In this document: one piece after another, positions 8,857 through 19,615 of the stretch
How positions within the stretch are numbered: position 1 is the stretch's first letter
How the letters are laid out: each line of letters opens with the position of its first letter
The notes under the pieces: generated by a model
What the model was told of the DNA's origin: nothing
The model's input: the letters and a program-made list of their open reading frames with translations, nothing else
Databases searched by the model: none
Source of the DNA: Pandoraea sputorum
Lineage (GTDB): Bacteria > Pseudomonadota > Gammaproteobacteria > Burkholderiales > Burkholderiaceae
Assembly (NCBI RefSeq): GCF_000814845.2
Contig: NZ_CP010431.2
Location: 992,001 to 1,056,000, forward strand
Direction of reading: 5' to 3'
Length of the DNA: 64,000 bases
Translations under genes and position numbers: made by a program

Positions 8857-9900
8857 ATGGTCAAGGTAGGCATCGTAGGCGGCACCGGCTATACCGGTGT
8901 GGAGCTGCTCCGTTTGCTGGCGCAGCACCCGGAAGTGAAGTTGACGGCGATTACCTCGCGCAAGGAAGCGGGTACGCCGGTCGCCGATATGTATCCGAAC
9001 CTGCGAGGCCGTGTCGACCTGGCATTTTGCACGCCTGACGACGCTCGTCTGACGGATTGCGACGTGGTGTTCTTCGCGACGCCGCACGGCGTGGCGATGG
9101 CGCAGGCGCGCGAATTGCTGGCCGCAGGGGTGCGAGTGATCGACCTGGCAGCGGACTTCCGTCTGAAAGACACCGCCACGTTCGAAAAGTGGTACGGCAT
9201 GCCGCATTCGTGCCCGGACATCCTCGAAGAGGCCGTCTACGGCCTGCCCGAGATCAACCGTGACAAGATCAAGAGCGCGCGCGTGATCGGCCTGCCGGGC
9301 TGCTATCCGACGTCCGTGCAACTGGGCTACGCACCGCTGTTCGCGGGTGGCCGCAAGCTGGTTGACCCGAAGCATCTGATCGCCGACGCCAAGTCGGGCG
9401 CAAGCGGCGCCGGCCGTAAGGGGGAAACGTCGCTCATCCTCGCGGAAACGGCTGACAACTTCAAGGCTTATGGCGTGAAGGGGCACCGTCACCATCCGGA
9501 AATCAAACAGGGTCTCGAAGCGATTGCCGGTTACGACGTGGGTCTGACGTTCGTGCCGCATCTGTTGCCGACGATTCGCGGCATCCACTCGACGCTGTAC
9601 GCGACGATTCTGCCCGAAGCGCGCGACACCGACTTCCAGGCGCTGTTCGAAACGTACTATGCCGGGGAGCCGTTCGTGGATGTGCTGCCGGCCGGTTCGA
9701 TGCCGGAAACGCGCTGGGTGCGTGCGTCGAACTATGTGCGCATGGCCGTGCACCGTCCGAACGATGGCGACACGCTGGTGATCCTCGTTGTCGAGGACAA
9801 TCTGGTCAAGGGCGCGTCCGGTCAGGGCGTGCAATGTATGAACCTGATGTTCGGCCTGCCGGAGAACATGGGCCTGACCCATATTCCCGTACTGCCGTAA
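8857..9900 (+). CDS. argC: N-acetyl-gamma-glutamyl-phosphate reductase
   Basis: Third step of arginine synthesis, NADPH-dependent reduction of N-acetylglutamyl phosphate. 347 residues, type 1 ArgC. The nucleotide-binding [14 protein letters not shown] is at the N-terminus; the catalytic cysteine is C149 in GLPGCYPTS; the conserved GHRHHPEI and [12 protein letters not shown] blocks are present. A purine-rich ribosome binding site precedes the ATG. A single gene with its own upstream region. Confidence 0.96.
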   Translation: MVKVGIVGGTGYTGVELLRLLAQHPEVKLTAITSRKEAGTPVADMYPNLRGRVDLAFCTPDDARLTDCDVVFFATPHGVAMAQARELLAAGVRVIDLAADFRLKDTATFEKWYGMPHSCPDILEEAVYGLPEINRDKIKSARVIGLPGCYPTSVQLGYAPLFAGGRKLVDPKHLIADAKSGASGAGRKGETSLILAETADNFKAYGVKGHRHHPEIKQGLEAIAGYDVGLTFVPHLLPTIRGIHSTLYATILPEARDTDFQALFETYYAGEPFVDVLPAGSMPETRWVRASNYVRMAVHRPNDGDTLVILVVEDNLVKGASGQGVQCMNLMFGLPENMGLTHIPVLP

Positions 9901-9997
9901 CGGTATTTATCGTCACTAAGCGCTTGATTTTCCGGCGTTCGGCACGATTTGGGGAATAGGGCTAGAATGACACCAAACCGATTTATGGAGATTTGCG

Positions 9998-10363
9998 ATG
10001 AGCGCACTGCTTGAGGACGCCGTCACGGAAATGCCCGCATTCCTGGTCTTTACCGACAGCGCTGCGGACAAGGTCAAGCAACTGATCGACGAAGAAGGCA
10101 ACCCGGACCTGAAACTGCGCGTTTTCGTGCAAGGTGGCGGTTGCTCGGGCTTCCAGTATGGTTTCACCTTCGACGAAGACGTTAACGAAGACGATACCGT
10201 GCTCGACAAGAACGGCGTATCGCTGCTGATCGACTCGATGAGCTATCAATACCTCGTCGGCGCCGAGATTGACTACAAGGAAGACATCAACGGCGCGCAG
10301 TTCGTGATCAAGAACCCGAACGCATCCACGACGTGTGGCTGCGGTTCCTCGTTCTCGGTCTGA
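9998..10363 (+). CDS. erpA: Iron-sulfur cluster insertion protein
   Basis: A-type carrier that passes [Fe-S] clusters to apo-enzymes, including those of isoprenoid synthesis. 121 residues. The three cluster cysteines are visible: one in [13 protein letters not shown] and two in the C-terminal CGCGSSFSV. The N-terminus [24 protein letters not shown] is typical of ErpA rather than IscA. Its own terminator follows. Confidence 0.95.
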   Translation: MSALLEDAVTEMPAFLVFTDSAADKVKQLIDEEGNPDLKLRVFVQGGGCSGFQYGFTFDEDVNEDDTVLDKNGVSLLIDSMSYQYLVGAEIDYKEDINGAQFVIKNPNASTTCGCGSSFSV

Positions 10364-10398
10364 GCGACACGACAGTAGTCGTCCTGCCGTAGTAAGAG

Positions 10399-10423
10399 AA
10401 AGGGCCCGGAAGGGCCCTTTTCT
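10399..10423 (+). terminator. Intrinsic terminator of erpA
   Basis: The stem AAAGGGCCC/GGGCCCTTT with a GGAA loop is followed by TTTCT. It can also serve the convergent anmK. Confidence 0.85.
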
Positions 10424-10473
10424 CGTTTACGTCAGGATCAGGTCGCGAACGTTGCAGATATCGTGGATAAGTC

Positions 10474-11646
10474 TCAGCGCGGGTAGATTGCGCCCAGAAT
10501 ACGCAGGCCCTTCGCGCCTGTCACGGACGGTAGATTGCCTGGCTGACGTGTCACGCAACGCTCGGCCAGCCACGCGAACGCGCGGGCTTCGACCTGATGC
10601 GGCGGAACGCCAAGTGCGTCGGTCGTCGCTACCGTGACACCCGGCAGGCGATCGGCAATCGCCTGCATGAGTGCATGGTTGCGCGTGCCACCGCCGCAGG
10701 CATAGAACCCCCGGCAGTCCGGTGCGAAGCGCAGCACGTCGTCTGCAACGCATTGTGCGGTCAGTGCGACGAGCGTCGCCTGAACATCGACCGGCGACAC
10801 CTTCGGGAACGCGGCAAGGTGGGCGTCGAGCCATTTCGCATGGAACAGGTCGCGTCCGGTGCTCTTCGGCGGCGTCTGGCGGAAGTAGGGCTCGCTGAGC
10901 AGTGCAGCGAGCAGGGCCGGGTCGACGTGTCCCGTCGCGCCCCAGGCGCCACCGTCGTCGTAGGACTTGCCGAGATGGCGTGCCGCCCAGCCGTCGAGCA
11001 ACGCATTGCCCGGGCCGCAATCGAAACCGGAGACCGGCAGCGACTGCGCGGCGGCGGGCAGAATCGTCACATTGCTGATACCGCCGAGATTGCATACGAC
11101 GCGTGTCTCGCCAACATCCGAAAACATCGCCTGATGATAGGCGGGCACGAGCGGTGCGCCCTGGCCACCTGCTGCCACGTCGCGACTGCGAATGTCGGCC
11201 ACCACATCGATATGGGTCAACTCGGCGAGCAATGCCGGGGCGTTGAGCTGGCGTGTGTAGCCGACGCCGTCGAACTCGCCGGGGCGATGACGGATCGTCT
11301 GCCCGTGTGCACCGATGGCCGCAATCGCGGATGCAGGCAAGCCCGCCGCAGCGAGTAACTGCGTCACGCACTCGGCATACACGCGCACCAGCGCATTCGC
11401 GGCAAGCGCTTCGCGATGCAGTTCGTTGTCCGAGGGCGCTTGCAGCACCATCAGCGTCTCACGCAGGTCGTTCGGGAACGGCAGATAGGCTTCCGCGACG
11501 ACTTGCCCGTCGGCAGACGAGACAAGCACGCCGTCGACACCATCCAGACTGGTGCCGGACATCAGGCCAATGTAGCAAGCGGGCTTGGCGGAGGCAGCGA
11601 GGGAGGCGGTGGCCGGATCGGCCAGGTGACGAGCGATGTCGTTCAT
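10474..11646 (-). CDS. anmK: Anhydro-N-acetylmuramic acid kinase
   Basis: Phosphorylates and opens 1,6-anhydroMurNAc during cell-wall recycling. The ATP-binding motif [16 protein letters not shown] is near the N-terminus, and the second family block is [13 protein letters not shown] with the downstream [12 protein letters not shown] use the ATG at 11646 (390 residues), which leaves a short lead before the motif; an in-frame GTG at 11691 would add 15 residues. The neighbouring murein peptidase on the same strand fits a cell-wall context. Confidence 0.93.
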   Translation of the reverse strand: MNDIARHLADPATASLAASAKPACYIGLMSGTSLDGVDGVLVSSADGQVVAEAYLPFPNDLRETLMVLQAPSDNELHREALAANALVRVYAECVTQLLAAAGLPASAIAAIGAHGQTIRHRPGEFDGVGYTRQLNAPALLAELTHIDVVADIRSRDVAAGGQGAPLVPAYHQAMFSDVGETRVVCNLGGISNVTILPAAAQSLPVSGFDCGPGNALLDGWAARHLGKSYDDGGAWGATGHVDPALLAALLSEPYFRQTPPKSTGRDLFHAKWLDAHLAAFPKVSPVDVQATLVALTAQCVADDVLRFAPDCRGFYACGGGTRNHALMQAIADRLPGVTVATTDALGVPPHQVEARAFAWLAERCVTRQPGNLPSVTGAKGLRILGAIYPR

Positions 11647-11750
11647 GTGCGGGCGCGCGCGTGCGATGAGCTTAAGAAGGAAGTCCCGCACTGCGCGCGG
11701 CGCGTCGATGGATCAGACGTCACCCCGCACAGTGCGGACTCCAGCATACC

Positions 11751-13124
11751 TCAATCGCGTTCGGCGACTTGCACGGTGCGCATCAGGTCGATGCGCTTGA
11801 GCAGGTTCTCGGCGTACATGTCGAACAGCTTCAGGCGGTTGCCCGCGAGCGGGGCGACGGCGGCCACGTCCGTCGAGAACGGATTACGCGGCACACCCTT
11901 AAAGCGAAGTTCGTAATGCAGGTGCGGACCGGTCGCCCAGCCCGTCTGACCGACGAAGCCGATGACCTGACCCTGCGTCACACGCGTACCTGCTTTCATA
12001 CCCTGACCGAAGCCGGAGAGATGGGCGTAGCGCGTCTGATAGTTGCCCGCGTGTTCGATTTCGACCAGATTGCCGTAACCGTTCTGCGTGCCGACGAACT
12101 TCACGACACCGTCACCCGCAGCGAACACGCGCGTGCCGACCGGAGCGGCCAGATCCACGCCTTCGTGCTTCTTCCACTTGTGCTGGAACGGATGCTCGCG
12201 ACCGCCGAAAGCCGACGAAATCCGCGAGAACTCGACCGGCGTGCGCAGGAAAGCTTGCTTCAGGTTGCGACCGTCGAAGCCGTAGTACGCGCCGTCGGGC
12301 GAGTTACCCTGCGGATCGGCGTACCAGATGGCCTGGTGCGTCTTGCCCTGATTGATGAACTCGATGGCGAGCACGCGTCCGGTGCGAACGGTGCGGTCCT
12401 GCTGCTTGATCACCTCGTACACGAGGCGGAAACGGTCGCCACGGCGTACGTCGCGCTGAAAGTTGATCACGCCGGAGAAGATGTTCACCATCTGCGCGAC
12501 AACGGCGTCGGGCACGCCCGCGTCGTCCATCGCGGTGAAGAAGTTGCCTGCGATCGCACCGGAGCGCATAGCCCACTCGGTGTCGTTCGCCAACTGCTCC
12601 ATGCGTGCGCGCAAACGGCCTGCATCGTTGCGCTCGATCACCAGTTGCTGTGCGGCGGTGCTGCCGGTCGACAGGACGGTGGAGAGCGTGACGAGCTTGC
12701 CGTCGTCATCGGTTTCGGCCTGAACGACTTGCCCGGCGGGCACGCCGATCAGGCGACGGGCGACGGCATTCTCGCGAATGAACTTCTCGGCGGCGGGGTC
12801 CTGAATCGACAGCCGGGAGAGCATGTCGCCGAGGGTTTCGCCGCGCCGCAGCGCCACTTGATGGATAAAGGTCTGGGATTGCGCGTCGAGCTGCTGGATT
12901 TGTTTGGCCAGATCGGGGAAGGTGAGCGGCAGAGTCACGCTCGCACCGTTGCGTGCCGAATCCGGCACCATCGGTGCCACGCCGAAAGCGGTCACCATTC
13001 CCAACGTCAGGGCCGAACCGACCGTCGCCACGATTTGCACCTTTCTGCGACGGTGCTTCGGCTGCGTGGGATCGATCAGGGTCAGCAGTTCACGCGCAAA
13101 AAAATCACGGAGTTTTGGCCACAT
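11751..13124 (-). CDS. M23 family murein DD-endopeptidase, membrane-anchored
   Basis: Zinc peptidase that cuts peptidoglycan crosslinks, MepM-like. 457 residues. A basic N-terminus is followed by one transmembrane segment (about residues 30-52), an OapA/LysM-like regulatory region, and a C-terminal M23 domain. Zinc ligands are visible in HEGVDLAAP and HLHYELR, with GYGNLVEIEH and YAHLSGF between them. I start at the ATG at 13124; the codon before it is an in-frame GTG. It is divergent from tyrS and upstream of anmK on the same strand. Confidence 0.92.
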   Translation of the reverse strand: MWPKLRDFFARELLTLIDPTQPKHRRRKVQIVATVGSALTLGMVTAFGVAPMVPDSARNGASVTLPLTFPDLAKQIQQLDAQSQTFIHQVALRRGETLGDMLSRLSIQDPAAEKFIRENAVARRLIGVPAGQVVQAETDDDGKLVTLSTVLSTGSTAAQQLVIERNDAGRLRARMEQLANDTEWAMRSGAIAGNFFTAMDDAGVPDAVVAQMVNIFSGVINFQRDVRRGDRFRLVYEVIKQQDRTVRTGRVLAIEFINQGKTHQAIWYADPQGNSPDGAYYGFDGRNLKQAFLRTPVEFSRISSAFGGREHPFQHKWKKHEGVDLAAPVGTRVFAAGDGVVKFVGTQNGYGNLVEIEHAGNYQTRYAHLSGFGQGMKAGTRVTQGQVIGFVGQTGWATGPHLHYELRFKGVPRNPFSTDVAAVAPLAGNRLKLFDMYAENLLKRIDLMRTVQVAERD

Positions 13125-13326
13125 CACGTAAAATTCTGCGCAACTTACGAAAAAAGCCCGGGCGGAGCGACACGCTTCGAGATTGCCTGCCGGAATGTCC
13201 GGGGCAACCCGGCGTCGCTTCGGCCCGAGCCGAGAATTGAGCGGCGATTATAGCAGACCCGCCGCTGCCTCCGCCTTTACTGACTGGATAAGGGGAAACC
13301 CCCGACGCAGTCTGGACAATGATGTT

Positions 13327-14571
13327 ATGACAAGTGAACACGCACTCACCTCGGAAAAGAAGTACCCCGTGACCGATGCCGCGCGCGCTGCGCTGGCCGT
13401 TGCCAAGCGCGGCTGCGACGAACTCCTCGTGGAAGAAGAGTTCCTGCAGAAGCTCGCGCGCAGCGAAGCCACCGGCAAGCCGCTGCGCATCAAGCTGGGT
13501 CTCGATCCGACCGCGCCCGACATTCACATCGGCCACACGGTGGTGCTCAACAAGATGCGTCAGTTGCAGGATCTGGGGCATACCGTCATCTTCCTGATCG
13601 GCGATTTCACCTCGCTGATCGGCGACCCGTCGGGCCGCAACAGCACGCGTCCGCCGCTCACGCGCGAACAGATCGAAACGAACGCGAAGACCTATTTCGA
13701 GCAGGCCGCACTCGTGCTCGACCGCGAAAAGACCGAAATCCGCTACAACAGCGAATGGTCGATGAAGCTGGGCGCCGATGGCATGATCAAGCTCGCGTCG
13801 CGCTACACGATGGCGCGCATGCTTGAGCGCGAAGACTTCACGAAGCGTTTCCAGGGCGGCGTGCCGATCGCCATCCACGAGTTCCTCTACCCGCTGATGC
13901 AGGGCTACGACTCGGTGGCGCTGGAGTCCGATCTGGAGCTCGGTGGCACGGACCAGAAGTTCAACCTGCTCGTGGGCCGCGAATTGCAGAAGCAATACGG
14001 TCAGGAGCCGCAGTGCATTCTCACGATGCCGTTGCTCGAAGGGCTGGATGGCGTCGAGAAGATGTCGAAGTCCAAGAACAACTACATCGGCATCAGCGAG
14101 AAGCCGAGCGACATGTTCGGCAAGTTGATGAGCATCTCCGACACGCTCATGTGGCGCTACTACGAGCTGCTGTCGTTCCGTACGCTCGAAGAGATTGCGC
14201 AACTGCGCCGCGAGGTCGAGGAAGGCCGTAACCCGCGCGACATCAAGGTGCTGCTCGCCCAGGAGATCGTGGCGCGCTTCCATTCGCAGGCCGACGCCGA
14301 GCGCGCGCTCGAAGAGTTCAACGCACGCGCCAAGGGCGCCGTGCCGGACGACATTCCGGAAGTTTCCCTCGATGGCGCCCCGCTGGGCATTGCGCAGCTT
14401 CTCAAGCAGGCCGCGCTCGTGCCGTCGACGTCGGAAGCCAACCGCAACATCGAGCAGGGCGGCGTGCGCATCGATGGCGAAGTGGTGTCCGACAAGGGCG
14501 CGAAGATCGATGCCGGGACTTACGTCGTGCAGGTCGGCAAGCGCCGCTTCGCACGCGTGACGCTCGCCTGA
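13327..14571 (+). CDS. tyrS: Tyrosyl-tRNA synthetase
   Basis: Charges tRNA-Tyr. 414 residues, TyrRS of the TyrZ-like proteobacterial type. The class I signatures are HIGHTVVL and [11 protein letters not shown], and an S4 RNA-binding domain is at the C-terminus ([23 protein letters not shown]). The frame is open upstream to 13183, but that stretch is not conserved and the ATG at 13327 gives the family N-terminus. dtd follows 31 bases downstream. Confidence 0.96.
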   Translation: MTSEHALTSEKKYPVTDAARAALAVAKRGCDELLVEEEFLQKLARSEATGKPLRIKLGLDPTAPDIHIGHTVVLNKMRQLQDLGHTVIFLIGDFTSLIGDPSGRNSTRPPLTREQIETNAKTYFEQAALVLDREKTEIRYNSEWSMKLGADGMIKLASRYTMARMLEREDFTKRFQGGVPIAIHEFLYPLMQGYDSVALESDLELGGTDQKFNLLVGRELQKQYGQEPQCILTMPLLEGLDGVEKMSKSKNNYIGISEKPSDMFGKLMSISDTLMWRYYELLSFRTLEEIAQLRREVEEGRNPRDIKVLLAQEIVARFHSQADAERALEEFNARAKGAVPDDIPEVSLDGAPLGIAQLLKQAALVPSTSEANRNIEQGGVRIDGEVVSDKGAKIDAGTYVVQVGKRRFARVTLA

Positions 14572-14602
14572 GCGTCGGCGTCCCTTTGCAGGGCAAACGA
14601 CG

Positions 14603-15082
14603 ATGATCGCGCTCATTCAGCGTGTGCTCGAAGCGGCGGTGACGGTCGACGGTCGCACCGTCGGCGCGATCGGTCCGGGGCTGCTCGCATTGGTATGCGC
14701 CGAGCGCGGCGACACCGAGGCGAGCGCCGACAAGTTACTCGCGAAGTTGCTCGGCTACCGTGTGTTCTCGGACGAGGCGGGCAAGATGAACCGCAGTGTC
14801 TCGAACCTCGACGGCAATCCTGACGGCAACGGGAAGGCGGGCGGCTTGCTGCTCGTCTCGCAGTTCACGCTCGCGGCCGATACGAACAGCGGCACGCGTC
14901 CGAGCTTCACGCCGGCGGCCAGCCCGGCGGACGGCAAGCGTCTGTTCGACTACTTCGTGACGCAGGCGCGTGCTCGCCATCCCATCGTGGAAACCGGCGA
15001 GTTCGGGGCGCACATGCGTGTCTCGCTCGTGAACGACGGTCCCGTCACGTTCTGGTTGCAGACGCGGCCGGAAGCGGCCTGA
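14603..15082 (+). CDS. dtd: D-aminoacyl-tRNA deacylase
   Basis: Removes D-amino acids wrongly attached to tRNA. 159 residues. Both family motifs are visible: [17 protein letters not shown] and the C-terminal [12 protein letters not shown] containing the Gly-cis-Pro dipeptide of the chiral proofreading site. It directly follows tyrS, so charging and proofreading of tyrosyl-tRNA are encoded together. Confidence 0.95.
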   Translation: MIALIQRVLEAAVTVDGRTVGAIGPGLLALVCAERGDTEASADKLLAKLLGYRVFSDEAGKMNRSVSNLDGNPDGNGKAGGLLLVSQFTLAADTNSGTRPSFTPAASPADGKRLFDYFVTQARARHPIVETGEFGAHMRVSLVNDGPVTFWLQTRPEAA

Positions 15083-15244
15083 CGCGCTCCGGCGCAATCT
15101 GCCGCCGCCCTTCCTGTTATCCCGAAAATTACTCGGAATTGTCTGGAATCGTCCGGAAGTGCCGGGGTGAGCGCACGCGATTCGCATCGGTGTGATACCG
15201 TCGTTGGGTTCCGAATTCACGAATTCACAGCTTGGGAGAATCTC

Positions 15245-15871
15245 ATGAAAGTCTGGAGTGACTCGTTTGCCGACAATGCGGCGATGGATGCACAGTTCGC
15301 CTTTGGCAAACCGGACGCGGAGACGCACGTTGCGCTCTCGCAGAACAAGAACCCGCATCTCGCCTGGTCCGATGTCCCCGCCGGTACGCGCTCGTTTGTC
15401 GTGATCTGCACCGACAGCGATGTGCCGAGCCAGGGCGACGACGTGAACAAGGAAGGTCGTGAAGTACCGGCCGATCTGCCGCGCGTCGACTTCTTCCACT
15501 GGGTGCTTGTGGACGTGCCCGCGTCGATCAACGAAATCCCGGCGGCCAGCCACAGCAATCACGTCACGCCGCGTGGCAAGTTCGGCCCCGATGCGCTTGA
15601 CGGCATGCGTCACGGGGTGAACGATTACACCGCGTGGTTCGCCGGTGACGACACCATGAAGGGCGACTACTACGGCTACGACGGCCCGTGCCCGCCGTGG
15701 AACGACACGATCGTCCACCACTATCACTTCACCGTGTATGCGCTCGACGTCGCCCGCGTGCCGCTCGATGGCCGCTTCGACGGCAACGACGTGCTCGCTG
15801 CGATCAAGCCGCATGTCCTGGGCAGCGCCAGCGTGACCGGCACCTACACGCTCAATTCGAAGGCGAAGTAA
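15245..15871 (+). CDS. PEBP-like protein, YbhB/YbcL family
   Basis: Phosphatidylethanolamine-binding-protein fold of unknown bacterial role. The DPDxP-like pocket loop is seen as CTDSDVPSQGDDVNKEGREV, followed by FFHWVLVDVPASI and the GYDGPCPPWND motif. 208 residues from the ATG at 15245, which follows a GGGAGAATCTC stretch. No signal peptide, so probably cytoplasmic. The upstream 160 bases contain only short imperfect repeats. Confidence 0.88.
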   Translation: MKVWSDSFADNAAMDAQFAFGKPDAETHVALSQNKNPHLAWSDVPAGTRSFVVICTDSDVPSQGDDVNKEGREVPADLPRVDFFHWVLVDVPASINEIPAASHSNHVTPRGKFGPDALDGMRHGVNDYTAWFAGDDTMKGDYYGYDGPCPPWNDTIVHHYHFTVYALDVARVPLDGRFDGNDVLAAIKPHVLGSASVTGTYTLNSKAK

Positions 15872-15949
15872 GCACGGCATTACGCGTGCCTCGCACCTGC
15901 TTCATAGCTTGCCCAGCACTCCGCTTAACCTGAATACGCAATTGCATCG

Positions 15950-16657
15950 ATGACCGGCACGACCACGACCCTGACCCTGATTCGCCACGGCGAGACCGAC
16001 TGGAACCGTGTCAAACGGATTCAGGGGCACACGGACATTCCGCTGTCGGCGCAAGGCGAGCGTCAGGCCGTGTTGTTGGGCGCGCGTATTGCACGCGAAA
16101 TGACGGCGAGCGGGAGCGTGTTCGATCACGTGCTGACGAGCGATTTGCAGCGCGCGGTGCAGACGGCGGAGCCTGTTGCGCAGGCGTGTGGATTGCCGCT
16201 GGTGCGCACGGCGAGTCTTCGGGAGCGCCACTATGGCGCTTTCGAGGCGCGCGTGCCGGACGAAATTAAGGCGGACTTTCCGCAGGACTACGTGCGTTGG
16301 CAGAGCCGCGATCCGGACTTCGTGATCCCTGGCGGCGAGTCTACGCGTGGCTTCTATACGCGCATCACCGGTTTCATCGCACAGGTGCTGCGTGATTACG
16401 CGGGCCAGCGCGTGGTGCTCGTGGCGCATGGCGGCGTGCTCGATTGCTGCTATCGGCTAGCGACGGGCCTGGCACTGAACGAACCGCGGTCGTACCCATT
16501 GCTCAACGCCAGCGTGAACCGTCTGTCGTACGACGGGGCGCATTGGAAGGTGCTGAGCTGGGGCGACGTCACGCATCTCGACGACGCCGTGCGCGACGAA
16601 AGCAATGACAAGCCTGCGGATGTCACAGGCGACCGCGTCGATCCGCGTGTGGTGTAA
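15950..16657 (+). CDS. Histidine phosphatase, phosphoglycerate-mutase-like
   Basis: Histidine phosphatase superfamily, GpmB/CobC-like, 235 residues. The catalytic RHG is in LIRHGETDWNRVKRIQGHTD, the partner residues are in SLRERHYGAFE, and the second histidine is in VVLVAHGGVLDCC. It could act on a small phosphorylated metabolite; members of this branch are often misannotated as mutases. The gene ends 12 bases from the end of the convergent MpaB gene. Confidence 0.88.
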   Translation: MTGTTTTLTLIRHGETDWNRVKRIQGHTDIPLSAQGERQAVLLGARIAREMTASGSVFDHVLTSDLQRAVQTAEPVAQACGLPLVRTASLRERHYGAFEARVPDEIKADFPQDYVRWQSRDPDFVIPGGESTRGFYTRITGFIAQVLRDYAGQRVVLVAHGGVLDCCYRLATGLALNEPRSYPLLNASVNRLSYDGAHWKVLSWGDVTHLDDAVRDESNDKPADVTGDRVDPRVV

Positions 16658-16669
16658 CAGGGCGCGCGT

Positions 16670-17656
16670 CTAGCGTTCCAGCGACGGCTCCGTCACCACC
16701 ACGGCCGGTGTCGCCAGTGCCCGGCGACGTGCCCGATGGGCCACACTGTTGCGCATCGACCAGCGTGCGACTTGCGCCATGTGGCGCACAGCAGGGCGCA
16801 CGGTGAGGCGGCGAATCGTTGCCTTTTCGTCGAAGCCGAGCATCGTTTGCGACCAGTCCGGCAGCAGATCGACCCCCGCCCGGAACAACAGTCCACTGAA
16901 CACGCGCGCGCCAGCAAACGGCGCAGGCAGGTTGCGCAACACGCGCACGACTTCTTCCGTGCGGTCGCTGGCGCAGAGTGCGGGGCGCATCGCTGCGAGA
17001 TAGTCGTCGATCTGCGCGACGCTCGTCGGCACGTCGCGTGCACCCAAGGCAATGGCAATGCGTGCGACTTCTGCGTAATAGCGGTCCTGATCGTCTCGCG
17101 AGAACGCGGGGTTCTTGTAGACGAGATAACTGCGCAGGAAGCTCGACGTCTCGGCGACGTGCACCCATGTCAGCAGATCGGGATCGTAGGCGGCGTACGC
17201 CCGACCGTCAGGGGCCGTGCCTTTGACCTGGAGATGGATGCGTCGCACGCGTTCGAGCAGCGCTTCGGCGTCGGCCGTGTTGCCGAAGGTCGTGCCGCCG
17301 ATGAACGTCGCGGTGCGGCGCAGACGACCCATGACATCCTGCCGGAACGTCGAGTGGTCCCAGACACCGGCCATCGCCAGCGGATGCAGCGATTGCAGCA
17401 GCAGCGCGCTTACGCCGCCAATCATCATCGATGTGAAGTCGCCGTGGACGTGCCAGCAGGCGGCGTCCGGACCGAACAGGCCCGGGTCGCCATCCGGCGT
17501 GTCGTAATTCAGACGCGGGGCGCCGGGGCCGGATGTCAGGCTCACAAGCCGCATGGCGATGGCGTGCCGCAAACGCCCCGACACACCCACGACCGGTCCG
17601 GCGGGCCGCAAGGGCGTTGCCGGGGGCGGGGTGGGCAGATCGTCGTGGGAGGCCAT
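16670..17656 (-). CDS. Oxygenase MpaB / rubber oxygenase family (DUF2236)
   Basis: Heme-dependent oxygenase family named after fungal MpaB and the bacterial rubber oxygenase Lcp. 328 residues. Family blocks: GGVSALLLQSLHPLAMAGVWDHS (with the heme-region histidine), RLRRTATFIGGTTFG, and DLLTWVHVAETSSFLRSY. No signal peptide or clear membrane segment is seen. The substrate cannot be told from the sequence. It lies downstream of ruvB on the same strand, with an 80-base gap. Confidence 0.85.
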   Translation of the reverse strand: MASHDDLPTPPPATPLRPAGPVVGVSGRLRHAIAMRLVSLTSGPGAPRLNYDTPDGDPGLFGPDAACWHVHGDFTSMMIGGVSALLLQSLHPLAMAGVWDHSTFRQDVMGRLRRTATFIGGTTFGNTADAEALLERVRRIHLQVKGTAPDGRAYAAYDPDLLTWVHVAETSSFLRSYLVYKNPAFSRDDQDRYYAEVARIAIALGARDVPTSVAQIDDYLAAMRPALCASDRTEEVVRVLRNLPAPFAGARVFSGLLFRAGVDLLPDWSQTMLGFDEKATIRRLTVRPAVRHMAQVARWSMRNSVAHRARRRALATPAVVVTEPSLER

Positions 17657-17736
17657 GTTGTGCCTTGGGGGAGCGTGAACGTCGATTGTCCGACAGGGGG
17701 ATTCGCCGGACCTGCGACCGATCGTCGCTGCCGTCG

Positions 17737-18807
17737 CTATTTGCCCGTCACGTCCGGCGACCAGAGCGAACCGCTTTCCGGCGCGCTGCCGGGCGCTGCC
17801 AGCCCGAAGTGGCGGTACGCGGCGAGTGTGGCGACGCGACCGCGCGGCGTGCGTTGCAGGAAGCCTTGCTGGATCAGGAACGGCTCTATCACGTCTTCGA
17901 TGGTGTCGCGCTCCTCGCCGATGGCTGCGGCAAGGTTGTCGACGCCGACCGGGCCGCCATCGAACTTGTGGAGCACTGCTTCGAGCAGCTTGCGGTCCAT
18001 CACGTCGAAGCCGACTGCATCGACGTCGAGCATCGACAGGGCGGCGTCGGCCACGGCGGCGGTGATGCGGCCGTCGGCCTTCACTTCGGCGTAGTCGCGC
18101 ACACGGCGCAGCAAGCGGTTGGCGATACGCGGCGTGCCGCGCGCGCGGCGTGCGATCTCAAAGGCGCCGTCGTCGGCGATGACCGCGCCAAGCAGGCTCG
18201 CCGAGCGGCGCACGATGCCCGCCAGTTCGTCTGCCGTATAGAACTCCAGACGCGCTACGATCCCGAAGCGATCTCGCAGCGGGTTCGTCAGCATACCGGC
18301 ACGGGTCGTCGCGCCCACCAGCGTGAACGGCTGAAGATCGAGCTTGACGCTACGCGCCGCCGGACCTTCGCCGATCATGATGTCGATCTGATAGTCCTCC
18401 AACGCCGGATACAGAATTTCCTCGACGACCGGCGAGAGCCGGTGAATTTCGTCGATGAACAGCACGTCGTTGGCTTCGAGATTGGTCAGCAGCGCGGCGA
18501 GATCGCCCGGACGTTCCAGCACCGGCCCCGATGTCTGGCGCAGATGCACGCCCATTTCACGGGCGATGATGTGGGCGAGCGTGGTTTTGCCCAGACCCGG
18601 CGGGCCGAAGAGCAGCACGTGGTCGAGCGGTTCCGAGCGCTTGCGGGCCGCCTCGATGAAGATTTCGAGCTGTTCGCGCACCTTGCGCTGGCCGACGTAT
18701 TCGTCGAGCAGCTTGGGGCGCAGTGCGCGCTCAAAGGCTTCTTCGTTGGGCGAGGCCGGTGTGGGCGCAATGATGCGCTCGGCGGCGAGTTTGTCGGTTT
18801 CGATCAT
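17737..18807 (-). CDS. ruvB: Holliday junction branch migration ATPase
   Basis: Hexameric AAA+ motor that drives branch migration with RuvA. 356 residues. Walker [10 protein letters not shown] starts at residue 68; Walker B is [12 protein letters not shown]; sensor 1 is [11 protein letters not shown]; and the C-terminal winged helix ends in [16 protein letters not shown]. It follows ruvC on the same strand with a 55-base gap; ruvA is not between them and is not in the window, which is unusual compared with the ruvCAB order of many relatives. Confidence 0.96.
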   Translation of the reverse strand: MIETDKLAAERIIAPTPASPNEEAFERALRPKLLDEYVGQRKVREQLEIFIEAARKRSEPLDHVLLFGPPGLGKTTLAHIIAREMGVHLRQTSGPVLERPGDLAALLTNLEANDVLFIDEIHRLSPVVEEILYPALEDYQIDIMIGEGPAARSVKLDLQPFTLVGATTRAGMLTNPLRDRFGIVARLEFYTADELAGIVRRSASLLGAVIADDGAFEIARRARGTPRIANRLLRRVRDYAEVKADGRITAAVADAALSMLDVDAVGFDVMDRKLLEAVLHKFDGGPVGVDNLAAAIGEERDTIEDVIEPFLIQQGFLQRTPRGRVATLAAYRHFGLAAPGSAPESGSLWSPDVTGK

Positions 18808-18862
18808 GGATGCATTGTAGCGCTTCGGACGCCCGCCTTTAGCCCACCATTTGGACCACCGC

Positions 18863-19405
18863 TCAGCCCACCAGTCGACCGCGTTTCACGCGCAGGCCCT
18901 TGGCGGCGAGCGCGGGCGCGACTTCGGTGAGCGCCGCGTAGGTTTCGCCGCTGTGCGCGTGGCAGATGGCGACGCCCAGTGCGTCGGAGGCGTCCTTGCC
19001 CGGCGTGCCGGTGAGGGTCAGCAAACGGGTGACCATCTCCTGCACCTGCTCCTTGCGCGCGCGTCCGTAGCCGACGACCGCCTGCTTCAGTTGCATCGGG
19101 GTGTATTCGAAGACTTCGAGCCCGCCGACGGACAATGCCGTGATGGCCGCACCACGTGCCTGACCGAGCAGCAGTGTGGATTGCGGGTTAACGTTGACGA
19201 ACACTTTTTCGATGGCGGCCTGATCGGGCCGGTAGGTGTCGACCAGTTCGGCCACGCTCTCGAAGATGATGCGCAGCCGGGCGGGCAGGGTGCCGTCGCC
19301 GGTACGGATGACGCCGCTCGTCACATATTGCAGACGGTTGCCGTGCTTTTCGAGCACGCCGAAGCCGGTGACGCGCAAGCCGGGGTCGATACCAAGAATT
19401 CTCAT
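18863..19405 (-). CDS. ruvC: Holliday junction endonuclease
   Basis: Resolves Holliday junctions. 180 residues starting [18 protein letters not shown], where D7 is the first metal ligand; further acidic residues are in [13 protein letters not shown] and [15 protein letters not shown]. Divergent from hemJ across a 210-base gap. Ordered ruvC then ruvB on the minus strand. Confidence 0.96.
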   Translation of the reverse strand: MRILGIDPGLRVTGFGVLEKHGNRLQYVTSGVIRTGDGTLPARLRIIFESVAELVDTYRPDQAAIEKVFVNVNPQSTLLLGQARGAAITALSVGGLEVFEYTPMQLKQAVVGYGRARKEQVQEMVTRLLTLTGTPGKDASDALGVAICHAHSGETYAALTEVAPALAAKGLRVKRGRLVG

Positions 19406-19615
19406 GCGGGGGCCGATGACCGGCGTGCTGGGCCGATGTGGGGCAAAAAAGCCAATATGGTCCGTATTCTGGCACAGCCGGGCTGCGTCGCGTCGATTTG
19501 CCGCAGACCCGGCGGCCGTTGGCGGGCGGCGCTGCGCATCGCGATACGGCGGATTGTTGTACATTGCTTGCTGTTCAAAATATTCGACGGCTCGCTGGCG
19601 GGCCGCTTGTCCCCG

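Noticed and set aside
7846..9882. A 678-codon open frame on the minus strand across rplM, rpsI and argC
   Set aside because: It is fully antisense to three well-conserved genes, has a shadow-like composition rich in His, Arg and Gln, and shows no family likeness. Long antisense frames are common in GC-rich DNA.
13183..13326. Extended N-terminus of tyrosyl-tRNA synthetase
   Set aside because: The added 48 residues are not family-like and the region overlaps the promoter zone shared with the divergent peptidase; the ATG at 13327 fits the family.
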